This document shows, piece by piece, positions 1 to 6,187 of a stretch of 8,199 bases of DNA. How positions within the stretch are numbered: position 1 is the first letter of the stretch; each line of letters starts with the position of its first letter. The position numbers were made by a program, and so were the translations under genes. The notes beneath the pieces are model-generated. The model did not search any database. It was not told where the DNA came from and saw nothing but the letters and a program-made list of their open reading frames with translations. The stretch is from the NCBI GenBank assembly GCA_035455185.1, contig DATIFQ010000463.1:1-8199 (forward strand). Direction: 5' to 3'. Source of the DNA: JAEHDI01 sp035455185. Its GTDB lineage: Bacteria; Acidobacteriota; Terriglobia; Bryobacterales; Bryobacteraceae.

Positions 1-14
1 TGCTCTTCCGATCT
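1..14. other. Residual Illumina adapter sequence
   Basis: The first 14 bases, TGCTCTTCCGATCT, are identical to the 3' end of the standard Illumina TruSeq read-2 adapter. This is library sequence, not genome. It shows that the contig begins at an untrimmed read end, so joins close to the left edge deserve less trust than the rest. Confidence 0.93.
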
Positions 15-245
15 GGTGGCGGCCTGACGCCACGGCTCAGGATCGCTGATCGCCGCCAGGGCGCTCAGGCGCTTGCGATCGCGTTCTTTTACCCCTGCTG
101 CTTGCAGACGCCCGGAACAATCATCGGCTTAGCGAGCGGCGCGGCGGGTTCCATGGACAGCCGAACAGTTTCGCGGAATGGAACTGCATCGATTGCCCGG
201 TACCGTGCGCTACCCTGCGCAAGCCGCATCAGTCGGATCATCGTT
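15..245. other. Left flank with no convincing gene
   Basis: I see no recognisable gene here. One plus frame stays open from the left edge to position 341, but its product has no family features and an arginine/serine/alanine-rich composition typical of an antisense or noncoding frame in GC-rich DNA. On the minus strand a short open stretch over roughly 15-130 reads as a charged, plausible protein fragment (KERDRKRLSALAAI, then SDPEPWRQAA) and is closed by a stop upstream. It could be part of a gene cut by the contig end, or foreign sequence joined at the adapter-bearing end. No tRNA, promoter or repeat was recognised. Confidence 0.5.
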
Positions 246-310
246 AAGCCATGTGCGGGAAAACCGCACGCACGGTCTGAAAGGAGTTTGTTGAAAATTG
301 GCTGGCTATA
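246..310 (+). ncRNA. Group II intron 3' end: domain V and possible domain VI
   Basis: Positions 246-278 fold into a 33-nt hairpin with the layout of group II intron domain V. The lower helix pairs 246-253 with 271-278 and carries the AGC catalytic triad (247-249), with the usual G-U pair at 248/276. A two-base CG bulge sits at 269-270. A 5-bp upper helix (254-258 with 264-268) is capped by a GAAAA loop. Two lower-helix positions (247/277 and 251/273) are A-C mismatches, which may mean some decay or a divergent class. The following 281-306 can form a weak A/U-rich hairpin suitable for domain VI, and the intron would then end near 306-310. No intron-encoded reverse transcriptase is visible in the 245 bases to the left, so this is an ORF-less, truncated or chimeric copy. 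The GH109-like gene starts about 30 bases downstream. Confidence 0.6.
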
Positions 311-337
311 TTGCCCGTACCGCGTCAAAATCTACCT

Positions 338-1687
338 ATGAGCAATCATCTTAAGCGACGCGAGTTCCTCGGTGTTTCCGCGGCCGGTGCGGCCAGCGGA
401 GCGCTCGGCGGCCTCGCTCTACCGGAACAGGCCGCTGCCCAGGCCTCGATCGGCGGCCGGCCGATCCGCATGGGGTTCGTCGGCGTGGGCAACCGCGGTT
501 CCTACCACCTTGACATCGCGCTAGGAATCGACGGACTGGAAGTCCCGGCCATCTGCGACATCAACCCCGCCCGGCTGCACAGCGCGGCGAAATGGATTCA
601 GGATGCCGGCAAGCCCGCTCCACGCACCTACGGGCGAAGTCGCACCGACTTTCTGAGGCTGTGCGAGAAGGAAGAACTGGACTGCGTCATCTGTTGCACG
701 TCCTGGGAGTGGCACGCCCCTGTTCTGCTGGCGGCGATGCGCAACGGGAAGAATGCCTGCTGCGAAGTTCCACTGATCCAAACGCTCGACGAGGCGTGGG
801 AGATCGTCGAGACGCACGAGAAGACCGGCAAATGGGCGACCATGGGCTTCAAGTCCCCCCACACCACGCTGACGAACCTCGTCTACCACGGAGTGATCGG
901 CGACATCCTGCACTGCGAGGGCGGGTATGTCCATGACTTGCGGCTCGTGAAATTCGATCCGAAGGAAGAGCCCTGGCGCCTTCAGCACTCGGTGGACCGA
1001 AACGGGAATCTCTACCCGGATCATCCGACATGCGCGCTGGCGCCAATCATGGACGTCAACCACGGCGACCGCTTCGACTTTCTGGTCTCGATGAGCTCGA
1101 AATCCGTGATGCTGAACCGGTACGCGGATCTGTTGTACGGCCCGAAACATCCATACGCCACGCGGCCGATGAAGCTCGGGGACTACAACGCCACGTTGCT
1201 TCGGACGGTCAATGGAAAACTGTACACGTTGAACCACGACACCAACACCCCGCACCCCCGTGAGTTCACCCGCATTCAGGGTTCGAAGGGCGTTCTCTTC
1301 ATGCCCGGCCGTGAGCTTGGCAGATTCATCTACGTCGATGGAATGGAACCGGCGCACGAGTGGCAACCGGCCGACAAGTTCCTTGAGCAGTACCGCCATC
1401 CACTCGAGAAGGAATACAACCCCAAGCCTCGGAAAGCGATTCGCGGACACGGCGGCGGCGAGCGGACGACACCGCTTTTCTGGAACCGTCTGATTCTGGC
1501 TCTCCACGAGCAAAGAGTGACCGACTACGACGTCTACGATTCCGTGACATCGAGCGCGATCATCCCGCTCACCGAAATGTCGGTGGCGAAGAGGTGCCAG
1601 CCCATCGACTTCCCCGACTTCACGCGCGGGAAGTGGAAGACGCGGCTGCCGTTCGAAGTCGAATACTACAAGGGCAAAAAGGCATAG
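338..1687 (+). CDS. Tat-exported GH109-like Gfo/Idh/MocA family protein
   Basis: A 449-residue protein of the Gfo/Idh/MocA fold, closest in pattern to glycoside hydrolase family 109 (NAD-dependent alpha-N-acetylgalactosaminidases). It opens with a twin-arginine leader (KRREFLG at residues 6-12, an Ala/Gly-rich core, a likely AQA cleavage site near residue 36), so it should be exported folded with cofactor bound. The Rossmann motif GVGNRG is at 49-54, the family's EVP (place of the usual EKP) at 143-145, RNGNLYPDH at 221-229 and GHGG at 370-373. The Tyr-x-x-His of YPDH (226 and 229) matches the active-site pair of characterised GH109 enzymes. The loop after residue 168 is shorter than in the next gene. 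ATG at 338 was chosen because it puts the RR motif at the usual distance; an in-frame TTG at 311 adds nine residues. No clear Shine-Dalgarno is correctly spaced. Activity as a GalNAc-ase, another glycosidase or an oxidoreductase is not settled by sequence. Confidence 0.88.
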   Translation: MSNHLKRREFLGVSAAGAASGALGGLALPEQAAAQASIGGRPIRMGFVGVGNRGSYHLDIALGIDGLEVPAICDINPARLHSAAKWIQDAGKPAPRTYGRSRTDFLRLCEKEELDCVICCTSWEWHAPVLLAAMRNGKNACCEVPLIQTLDEAWEIVETHEKTGKWATMGFKSPHTTLTNLVYHGVIGDILHCEGGYVHDLRLVKFDPKEEPWRLQHSVDRNGNLYPDHPTCALAPIMDVNHGDRFDFLVSMSSKSVMLNRYADLLYGPKHPYATRPMKLGDYNATLLRTVNGKLYTLNHDTNTPHPREFTRIQGSKGVLFMPGRELGRFIYVDGMEPAHEWQPADKFLEQYRHPLEKEYNPKPRKAIRGHGGGERTTPLFWNRLILALHEQRVTDYDVYDSVTSSAIIPLTEMSVAKRCQPIDFPDFTRGKWKTRLPFEVEYYKGKKA

Positions 1688-1691
1688 GAGG
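1686..1691 (+). promoter_or_regulatory. Ribosome binding site AGGAGG
   Basis: A perfect AGGAGG overlaps the stop codon of the upstream gene (TAG at 1685-1687) and lies nine bases before the ATG at 1701. It fixes the start of the second GH109-like gene and implies that the two are translated from one message. Confidence 0.85.
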
Positions 1692-1700
1692 ACGTCGGAA

Positions 1701-2945
1701 ATGGCAGACAAAACGGTGAGACTTGGATTTGTAGGGCTGGGCGGACGCGGCTCGTATCATCTGGACTGTGCGCTCGGCATCCCCGGCGTCGAAGTGCCCG
1801 CGCTCTGCGAGATCGTGGATGCGCGCCTCCAGCGGGCGAAGAAATGGGTCGAGGAGTCCGGCCGGCCCGCGCCGCGCGCTTACGGGGGTGGCGTGAAGGA
1901 TTTCGAGCGGCTGTGCGCCGAGGAGCAGTTGGATTGCGTCATCTGCGCGACCTCGTGGGAATGGCATGCCCCAGTGTGTCTCTCGGCCAACCGCAACGGC
2001 AAACATGCGGTGAGCGAGGTTCCGATCGTTCTAACTGTGGAGGAAGCCTGGGCGCTGGTCGAGTCGTATGAAAAGACCGGCAAGTGGTCCACGCTGGCTC
2101 TCGAGCAAGTGTTGATGGAGAGCGGCGGCGGCACGTACCTCAGCCTTCTGAACATGATCCGGCAAGGCGTGCTCGGCGACACCATCCATGCGGAAAGCGG
2201 ATACCTCCACGACCTCAGGAAAGTGAAATTCCCCGGAGGCACCGAACCCTGGCGCCTCGCGCATTCGACCAAGCGGAACGGCAACCTCTATCCGGATCAT
2301 CCGATGAACCGAATCATGCCGATGATGGACATCAATCACGGAGACCGGTTCGACTTCCTCGTATCCTCGAGTTCACGCTCCGGGACGCTGAATGAATATG
2401 CCATAGCGACCCTCGGCAAGGACCACGAGCTGGCGAGAACCAAAATGGCGCAGGGGGATTACAACGCGACACTGCTTCACACAGAGGATGGCAAGGTCGT
2501 CACCCTGAACTACGACACGAATACGCCGCATCCGCGCGAACTCTACCGGCTCCAGGGTACAAAGGGCGTATATATGGACTCCCGGGGCATCAAGGGCCCT
2601 TGGATCTATCTCGACGGAATCACCGAGCCGGAGCACCAGTGGGAGCCGGCCGCGAAATACCTCGACGAATATAGGCCCGCCTTGCTCAAGAGCTACAACC
2701 CTCCCCCGCGAAAGAGCATCCGTGGTCATGGCGGCCAGGGAAGAGGCACGCCCCTTACCTGGCACCTGCTCATCAAGGCGCTGCGGGAGGGAAGCGAGCC
2801 GTACTTCGATGTCTACGATTCAGTTACGTCGAGCGTCATCACGGCGTTGACGGAGACTTCCGTCGCCAACCGGAGCCGTCCGGTCGAGTTTCCGGATTTC
2901 ACCAAAGGGAAGTGGAAGACGCGCAAACCGCTGGAAGTGGGATAA
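1701..2945 (+). CDS. GH109-like Gfo/Idh/MocA family protein without signal peptide
   Basis: A 414-residue paralogue of the preceding protein, sharing long identical blocks throughout: RGSYHLD, SWEWHAPV, RNGNLYPDHP, HGDRFDFLVS, DYNATLL and a C-terminal VYDSVTSS block ending in GKWKTR. The Rossmann GLGGRG is at residues 12-17, EVP at 106-108, the YPDH pair at Tyr197/His200 and GHGG at 342-345. It begins directly at the Rossmann strand, with no Tat or Sec leader, and no in-frame extension could supply one because the upstream gene ends 13 bases earlier. It should therefore be cytoplasmic unless carried out by a partner. It keeps a longer loop (about 132-150) where its neighbour is shortened. In this family GHGG is commonly followed by Met-Asp-Phe; here it is followed by a Gly/Arg/Thr stretch, suggesting a divergent subgroup with a different substrate. 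Same operon as the upstream gene. Confidence 0.87.
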   Translation: MADKTVRLGFVGLGGRGSYHLDCALGIPGVEVPALCEIVDARLQRAKKWVEESGRPAPRAYGGGVKDFERLCAEEQLDCVICATSWEWHAPVCLSANRNGKHAVSEVPIVLTVEEAWALVESYEKTGKWSTLALEQVLMESGGGTYLSLLNMIRQGVLGDTIHAESGYLHDLRKVKFPGGTEPWRLAHSTKRNGNLYPDHPMNRIMPMMDINHGDRFDFLVSSSSRSGTLNEYAIATLGKDHELARTKMAQGDYNATLLHTEDGKVVTLNYDTNTPHPRELYRLQGTKGVYMDSRGIKGPWIYLDGITEPEHQWEPAAKYLDEYRPALLKSYNPPPRKSIRGHGGQGRGTPLTWHLLIKALREGSEPYFDVYDSVTSSVITALTETSVANRSRPVEFPDFTKGKWKTRKPLEVG

Positions 2946-3141
2946 GCGCGACCGACCGGTCAGGTGCGCCGGGCTTGCGCGCCGGTGAACCGGCCGCCGG
3001 AGTCCTCGAGCGTCAGCAACTCGTTCGGCCAGGAACTCATCTCGCGTTCCTTCCGGAGCAGGTCCCTGTCATCTGGATGACGGTTGGCGTGATCCTATGC
3101 GCCCACGGCGCTTATTAACGCAATTCATATTCGAAGCGGAT
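2946..3141. other. Spacer between convergent genes
   Basis: The plus-strand GH109-like pair and the minus-strand aminotransferase operon end toward each other here. A perfect 5-bp hairpin with a TGAA loop lies at 2981-2994 and an 8-bp palindrome at 2954-2961, but neither is followed by a T-run on either strand, so no intrinsic terminator can be called. Confidence 0.5.
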
Positions 3142-4440
3142 CTAATGCCCTCGCAGCGAATCCTCGATCATGTTCAGCGCCTCGTCGATGTCGGAGGCGG
3201 TGTGCTGCGAGGAGAACCCGTGGTGCATCGTGTGGCCGTAGTCGTGAAAATAGAGACCCCGGCTCAGACAGCCGCGAAGAAAGCGCACCTCGACCGCCCG
3301 GTCGGTTGTCACGACCTGTGAGTAGTTCTTGACCGGGCCAATCGCGCCGAAGTAGATCCCGAACCGCGCACCCAAGCCTTGCACGACCCCTTGAACGCCC
3401 GCTGTTCTCATCGCTTCGCCGAGGCCCGTATACAGGCGATCTGCCAGCCCGTTGACGTGCCCGAAGAATCCGGGTCTTGCGAGCTCTGTCTGGCAGGCGA
3501 TTGCTCCCATCACGGCGGTGAGGTGGCCGGTGTAGGTGCCGCTCATGACGGTCCGGCCCGCGGGATTCAGCACCGACATGATCTCCGATTTTCCGCAGAC
3601 CGCCGCGATCGGAACGCCTCCCCCTAAGGCTTTAGCCAGCGTGCACAGGTCCGGCGTGACCCCGTAGTACTCCTGTGCGCCGCCGCGGCACATCCGGAAT
3701 CCCGAGAGGACTTCATCGAAAATCAGCACGACCTCCCGTTCCGTGCAGATCCGCCGGACCGCGCGCAAATACTCCGGGTCGGAAGGCACGCAGCCCATGT
3801 TGTAGGAGACCGGCTCCATGATCACGGCTGCTAGTTCGCCACCGTGGGCCCGCATTGCACGCTCGAAAGCGTCGAGATCGTTGAACGGCGCCACATGCAC
3901 CAACCCGGCCAGCGCCTCCGGCATTCCGTCGGATTCGGGCAGCGGGGCCACCGTTCCATCCGCGCGGACCTCGCCCGCGCGGCCGGAGCAGTTGTACCAG
4001 AGATAGTCGTGCATGCCGTGGAAGTGGCCTTCAAACTTGAGGATTCCCGGCTTGCCTGTGTAACCGCGGGCAATGCGGATCGCCGCCATCGTCGCCTCAG
4101 TCCCGCTATTGGCGAAGCGGACTTTTTCCGCGCACGGCACCGCATCTGCCACCATCTCCGCCAGTTTCGAGTGGTACTCCGTCTCGCCGTTGCAGACAAC
4201 ACCGAGCTCCAGCGCCTTCCGCACGGCGTCGCAGATTGCGGGGTGCCCGTGCCCGAGGAAATTAGCCCCACTGCCGGTGAAGAAGTCGATGTACTCATTC
4301 CCATCGACGTCCCAAAAACGGGATCCGCGACCGCAGGCGACATAGAGCGGACGCCCGAGCAGCGGATGGTACCTCCCACCGGCCCCGGCGCCGCCGATCA
4401 GGTGTCTTTGCGCCGACGCAAAAAGCTCGTCCGACGTCAC
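3142..4440 (-). CDS. Class III PLP aminotransferase, glutamate-1-semialdehyde aminomutase-like
   Basis: A 432-residue fold-type I PLP enzyme of aminotransferase class III, the length and pattern of the glutamate-1-semialdehyde 2,1-aminomutase (HemL) subgroup. NSGTEATMAAIRIARGYTGK (residues 111-130) holds the cofactor phosphate. KFEGHFHG (135-142), EPVSYNMGCVP (209-219) and DEVLSGFR (242-249, with the pyridine-binding Asp242) are near HemL motifs. The Schiff-base lysine is Lys270 in TLAKALGGG. The N-terminus and the loop after residue 145 differ from true HemL, and there is no haem-gene context, so an amino-acid, beta-amino-acid or amino-sugar transaminase or mutase is more likely. The protein has no signal and is cytoplasmic. 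GTG at 4440 is preferred: it gives the family length, has a Shine-Dalgarno, and overlaps the upstream stop as GTGA. The same frame stays open to 4836, but that part is shadow sequence inside the amidohydrolase gene. Confidence 0.9.
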   Translation of the reverse strand: MTSDELFASAQRHLIGGAGAGGRYHPLLGRPLYVACGRGSRFWDVDGNEYIDFFTGSGANFLGHGHPAICDAVRKALELGVVCNGETEYHSKLAEMVADAVPCAEKVRFANSGTEATMAAIRIARGYTGKPGILKFEGHFHGMHDYLWYNCSGRAGEVRADGTVAPLPESDGMPEALAGLVHVAPFNDLDAFERAMRAHGGELAAVIMEPVSYNMGCVPSDPEYLRAVRRICTEREVVLIFDEVLSGFRMCRGGAQEYYGVTPDLCTLAKALGGGVPIAAVCGKSEIMSVLNPAGRTVMSGTYTGHLTAVMGAIACQTELARPGFFGHVNGLADRLYTGLGEAMRTAGVQGVVQGLGARFGIYFGAIGPVKNYSQVVTTDRAVEVRFLRGCLSRGLYFHDYGHTMHHGFSSQHTASDIDEALNMIEDSLRGH

Positions 4441-5792
4441 CGGCCGCTCCCCGGCAGCACGATGTGTCCTTGCTGCGCGACAAGCCGGCCATCGCGGAAG
4501 ACCATCTCGACATTCCGAAGTGCCCGGATATCCTGGAGCGGATCGCCCGCCACGAGGATCAGGTCCGCCCGTTTGCCGCTTTCGATCGTGCCGACCTCGC
4601 GGTCGAGCCGCAGCGCCTTTGCCGGCTCCCGGGTCACCATGGCGATTGCGTCCGCCGGACTGAACCCGCCATGGCGAACCACAATCTCGACTGCGCGGGC
4701 AAGTTCCTGGAACCCCGGCCAGTTCTGGGTGCCCGGCCAGGGGCGGAAGCCTGCATCGGTCGCCAGGAACACCGTCACTCCCCGTTTGCGCATGTGGTGG
4801 AGGAACGGCCAGCGGATCTTGAGCATCTTGAGCCACCAGTCCTCTTCAGCGGTCAGCGGGGCGGCGCTCTCGTCCGGGAACATGTACGCTCGCGGAATGA
4901 TCGCATGGTCCACCCGCACACCATTCTTCACCATGAAATCCACCGCGACTTCGTCGGTGACCGTCGTCTTCGGATCGCGCCCGATCCACGAGCAGTGTTC
5001 GATCGTATCCACCCCCGCTTCGGCTGCCAGGCGGATACTCTCTGTCGCGATCGCGTGGGCCGCCACCTGAAGCCCGAGCCGGTGCGCTTCCTGAACCGCC
5101 GCACGGACTTCTTCGAGCGTGTACTGCGACTGCGAGATGTTTGTCCCCGGCGTGGTCGTTCCGCCGCTGACAATCATCTTGATGAAGTCCACTCGCTCGC
5201 CGGCGAGATGCCGGATCGCCTCGCGGACTTCAGTAATGCCGTCCACGCCCCATCCGGAGTACGTATGGCCCGCAGTCGTGGTCACCGGCCGCCCCGACGC
5301 TAGGATGCGCGGTCCGCTAAAGTCCCCGGCGTTGATCGCGTCTCTCAGCGCCAGAATCGTGAAGTCGTCGGCGCCGCAATCCCGCACCGTCGTCACACCC
5401 GCGGCCAGTGCCAGTTGGGCGTGGTGGCCGGCGCGAACCAGCGCCCGGTCCGGGTTCCATCGCTTGTGCCGCGCCTTGTAGTCTTCGGCGGAGAATGTCG
5501 TGTAAAGCGTCTTGTCCCACGCCAGGTGTACGTGCCCATCGATCAGGCCCGGCAGCAGAGTCATCCCTTCGGCACGGATGACGCGCACTCCCGATGGAAC
5601 CGCCACTTCGCCCGCCGGTCCGGCGGCGGCGATCCCTCCATCCGCGCCGATGAGCACGACGCTCGACGGGATGGCGGCGCTTCGCACCCCATCCAGCAGC
5701 CGGGCGGCCGTGATCGCCAACACAACGTCTGGAGCCGCCTGGAGAGCCCCGCAGAGGAGTATGGAGAAAGCCATCACAGCGAATCGATCCAT
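4437..5792 (-). CDS. Secreted metal-dependent amidohydrolase (prolidase/imidazolonepropionase-like)
   Basis: A 451-residue amidohydrolase-superfamily protein with the small N-terminal beta domain (about 23-80), a TIM barrel, and the closing motif GTIESGKRADLILVAGDP (401-418) typical of the imidazolonepropionase/Xaa-Pro dipeptidase-like branch. A complete binuclear metal site is visible: His87 and His89 in DGHVHL, Lys205 (expected carbamylated) in DFIKMIVSGG, His246 in AAHAI, His266 in IEHCSW and Asp346 in ATDAG. A Sec signal peptide is likely (hydrophobic residues 4-19, possible cleavage near LQA-A). The Cys at 14 does not sit in a good lipobox. The enzyme probably acts in the periplasm on an amide, a cyclic amide or a dipeptide; the substrate cannot be read. 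The ATG at 5792 follows the upstream frame's stop by three bases, and its last codons overlap the aminotransferase start. The Shine-Dalgarno is weak, which fits coupling to the upstream frame. Confidence 0.9.
   Translation of the reverse strand: MDRFAVMAFSILLCGALQAAPDVVLAITAARLLDGVRSAAIPSSVVLIGADGGIAAAGPAGEVAVPSGVRVIRAEGMTLLPGLIDGHVHLAWDKTLYTTFSAEDYKARHKRWNPDRALVRAGHHAQLALAAGVTTVRDCGADDFTILALRDAINAGDFSGPRILASGRPVTTTAGHTYSGWGVDGITEVREAIRHLAGERVDFIKMIVSGGTTTPGTNISQSQYTLEEVRAAVQEAHRLGLQVAAHAIATESIRLAAEAGVDTIEHCSWIGRDPKTTVTDEVAVDFMVKNGVRVDHAIIPRAYMFPDESAAPLTAEEDWWLKMLKIRWPFLHHMRKRGVTVFLATDAGFRPWPGTQNWPGFQELARAVEIVVRHGGFSPADAIAMVTREPAKALRLDREVGTIESGKRADLILVAGDPLQDIRALRNVEMVFRDGRLVAQQGHIVLPGSGR
4447..4452 (-). 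promoter_or_regulatory. Ribosome binding site deciding the aminotransferase start
   Basis: On the minus strand this reads GGGGAG and lies six bases before the GTG at 4440. It sits inside the last codons of the amidohydrolase gene. Together with the GTGA stop/start overlap it supports the short, family-length aminotransferase start and translational coupling. Confidence 0.65.
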
Positions 5793-5795
5793 GTC

Positions 5796-6083
5796 TTATC
5801 CCGAAAGCGCTTCGACGATACGCTGGAAGACCACCCTACCAGGGTCGTCGCGCCCGATACTCTTGTCGCCGAAACTCCGCGCGCCCCCTGCCTGGCGGGC
5901 AGTTCCGCATGCGTCCCAAGACCTCCACATCGCGTTCCGTAAATCCGACAGCATCGCCGCCGCCTTTACGGACTCCGACCTTACCGCCCGCACGACCTCC
6001 ACCACGTCCAGTACGGTCTTGTCACCGAGTTGGCACGCTCCATAGGAGGGCTTGCCCGGGAATATGGTTGAAACCAAAACCAT
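5796..6083 (-). CDS. Small orphan protein, weakly like an N-terminal fumarylacetoacetase-family domain
   Basis: A 95-residue frame from ATG 6083 ending TAA, three bases before the amidohydrolase ATG. The spacing and mostly G/C third positions suggest a real gene. I do not recognise it firmly. The opening (MVLVSTIFPGKPSYGACQLG then DKTVLDVV) has the look of the N-terminal domain of fumarylacetoacetate hydrolase (FAH) family proteins, which often begin with a short strand, a Gly-Ala pair and GD-x-VVD. The large catalytic domain that should follow, with its metal-binding Glu residues, is absent. It could be a truncated remnant kept for coupling, a small protein of unknown role, or a chance frame. 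The open frame extends upstream to 6356, but that part overlaps the neighbouring glycosidase-like gene in another frame and looks like a shadow. No signal peptide or membrane segment is seen. Confidence 0.45.
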   Translation of the reverse strand: MVLVSTIFPGKPSYGACQLGDKTVLDVVEVVRAVRSESVKAAAMLSDLRNAMWRSWDACGTARQAGGARSFGDKSIGRDDPGRVVFQRIVEALSG

Positions 6084-6187
6084 TGGACCGCCATCAGTGG
6101 CTCTCGTCAAGCGCCTGTGATTGGAACGGCACCTCTGCGTCGCCGGGACAGTTCGCGACGCATCTCTCTTGCCAACCCCTAACTGGA

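Noticed and set aside
102..341. 79-codon plus frame across the left flank and intron-like hairpin
   Set aside because: It runs through the structured RNA element into the GH109-like gene's start, and the product has no recognisable features.
521..1711. Long minus-strand frame of 396 codons opposite the GH109-like genes
   Set aside because: It is the antisense of a well-supported gene, with Val/Arg/His-rich composition and no family motifs; long antisense frames are common in GC-rich DNA.
2981..2994. Hairpin GCCGG-TGAA-CCGGC as a terminator
   Set aside because: Only five base pairs and no T-run on either strand.
2960..3040. Minus-strand 26-codon frame (MSSWPNELLTLEDS...) in the convergent spacer
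   Set aside because: Composition looks protein-like, but it is very short, has no clear Shine-Dalgarno and matches no family I know; it might be a remnant of a decayed gene.
4441..4836. N-terminal extension of the aminotransferase frame by 132 codons
   Set aside because: It lies wholly inside the amidohydrolase gene in another frame, has Pro/Arg/Gly-rich shadow composition, and the GTG at 4440 gives the family's normal length with a Shine-Dalgarno.
3844..5070. Long plus-strand frame of 408 codons opposite the aminotransferase and amidohydrolase
   Set aside because: It spans the antisense of two genes with intact catalytic motifs and shows no domain of its own.
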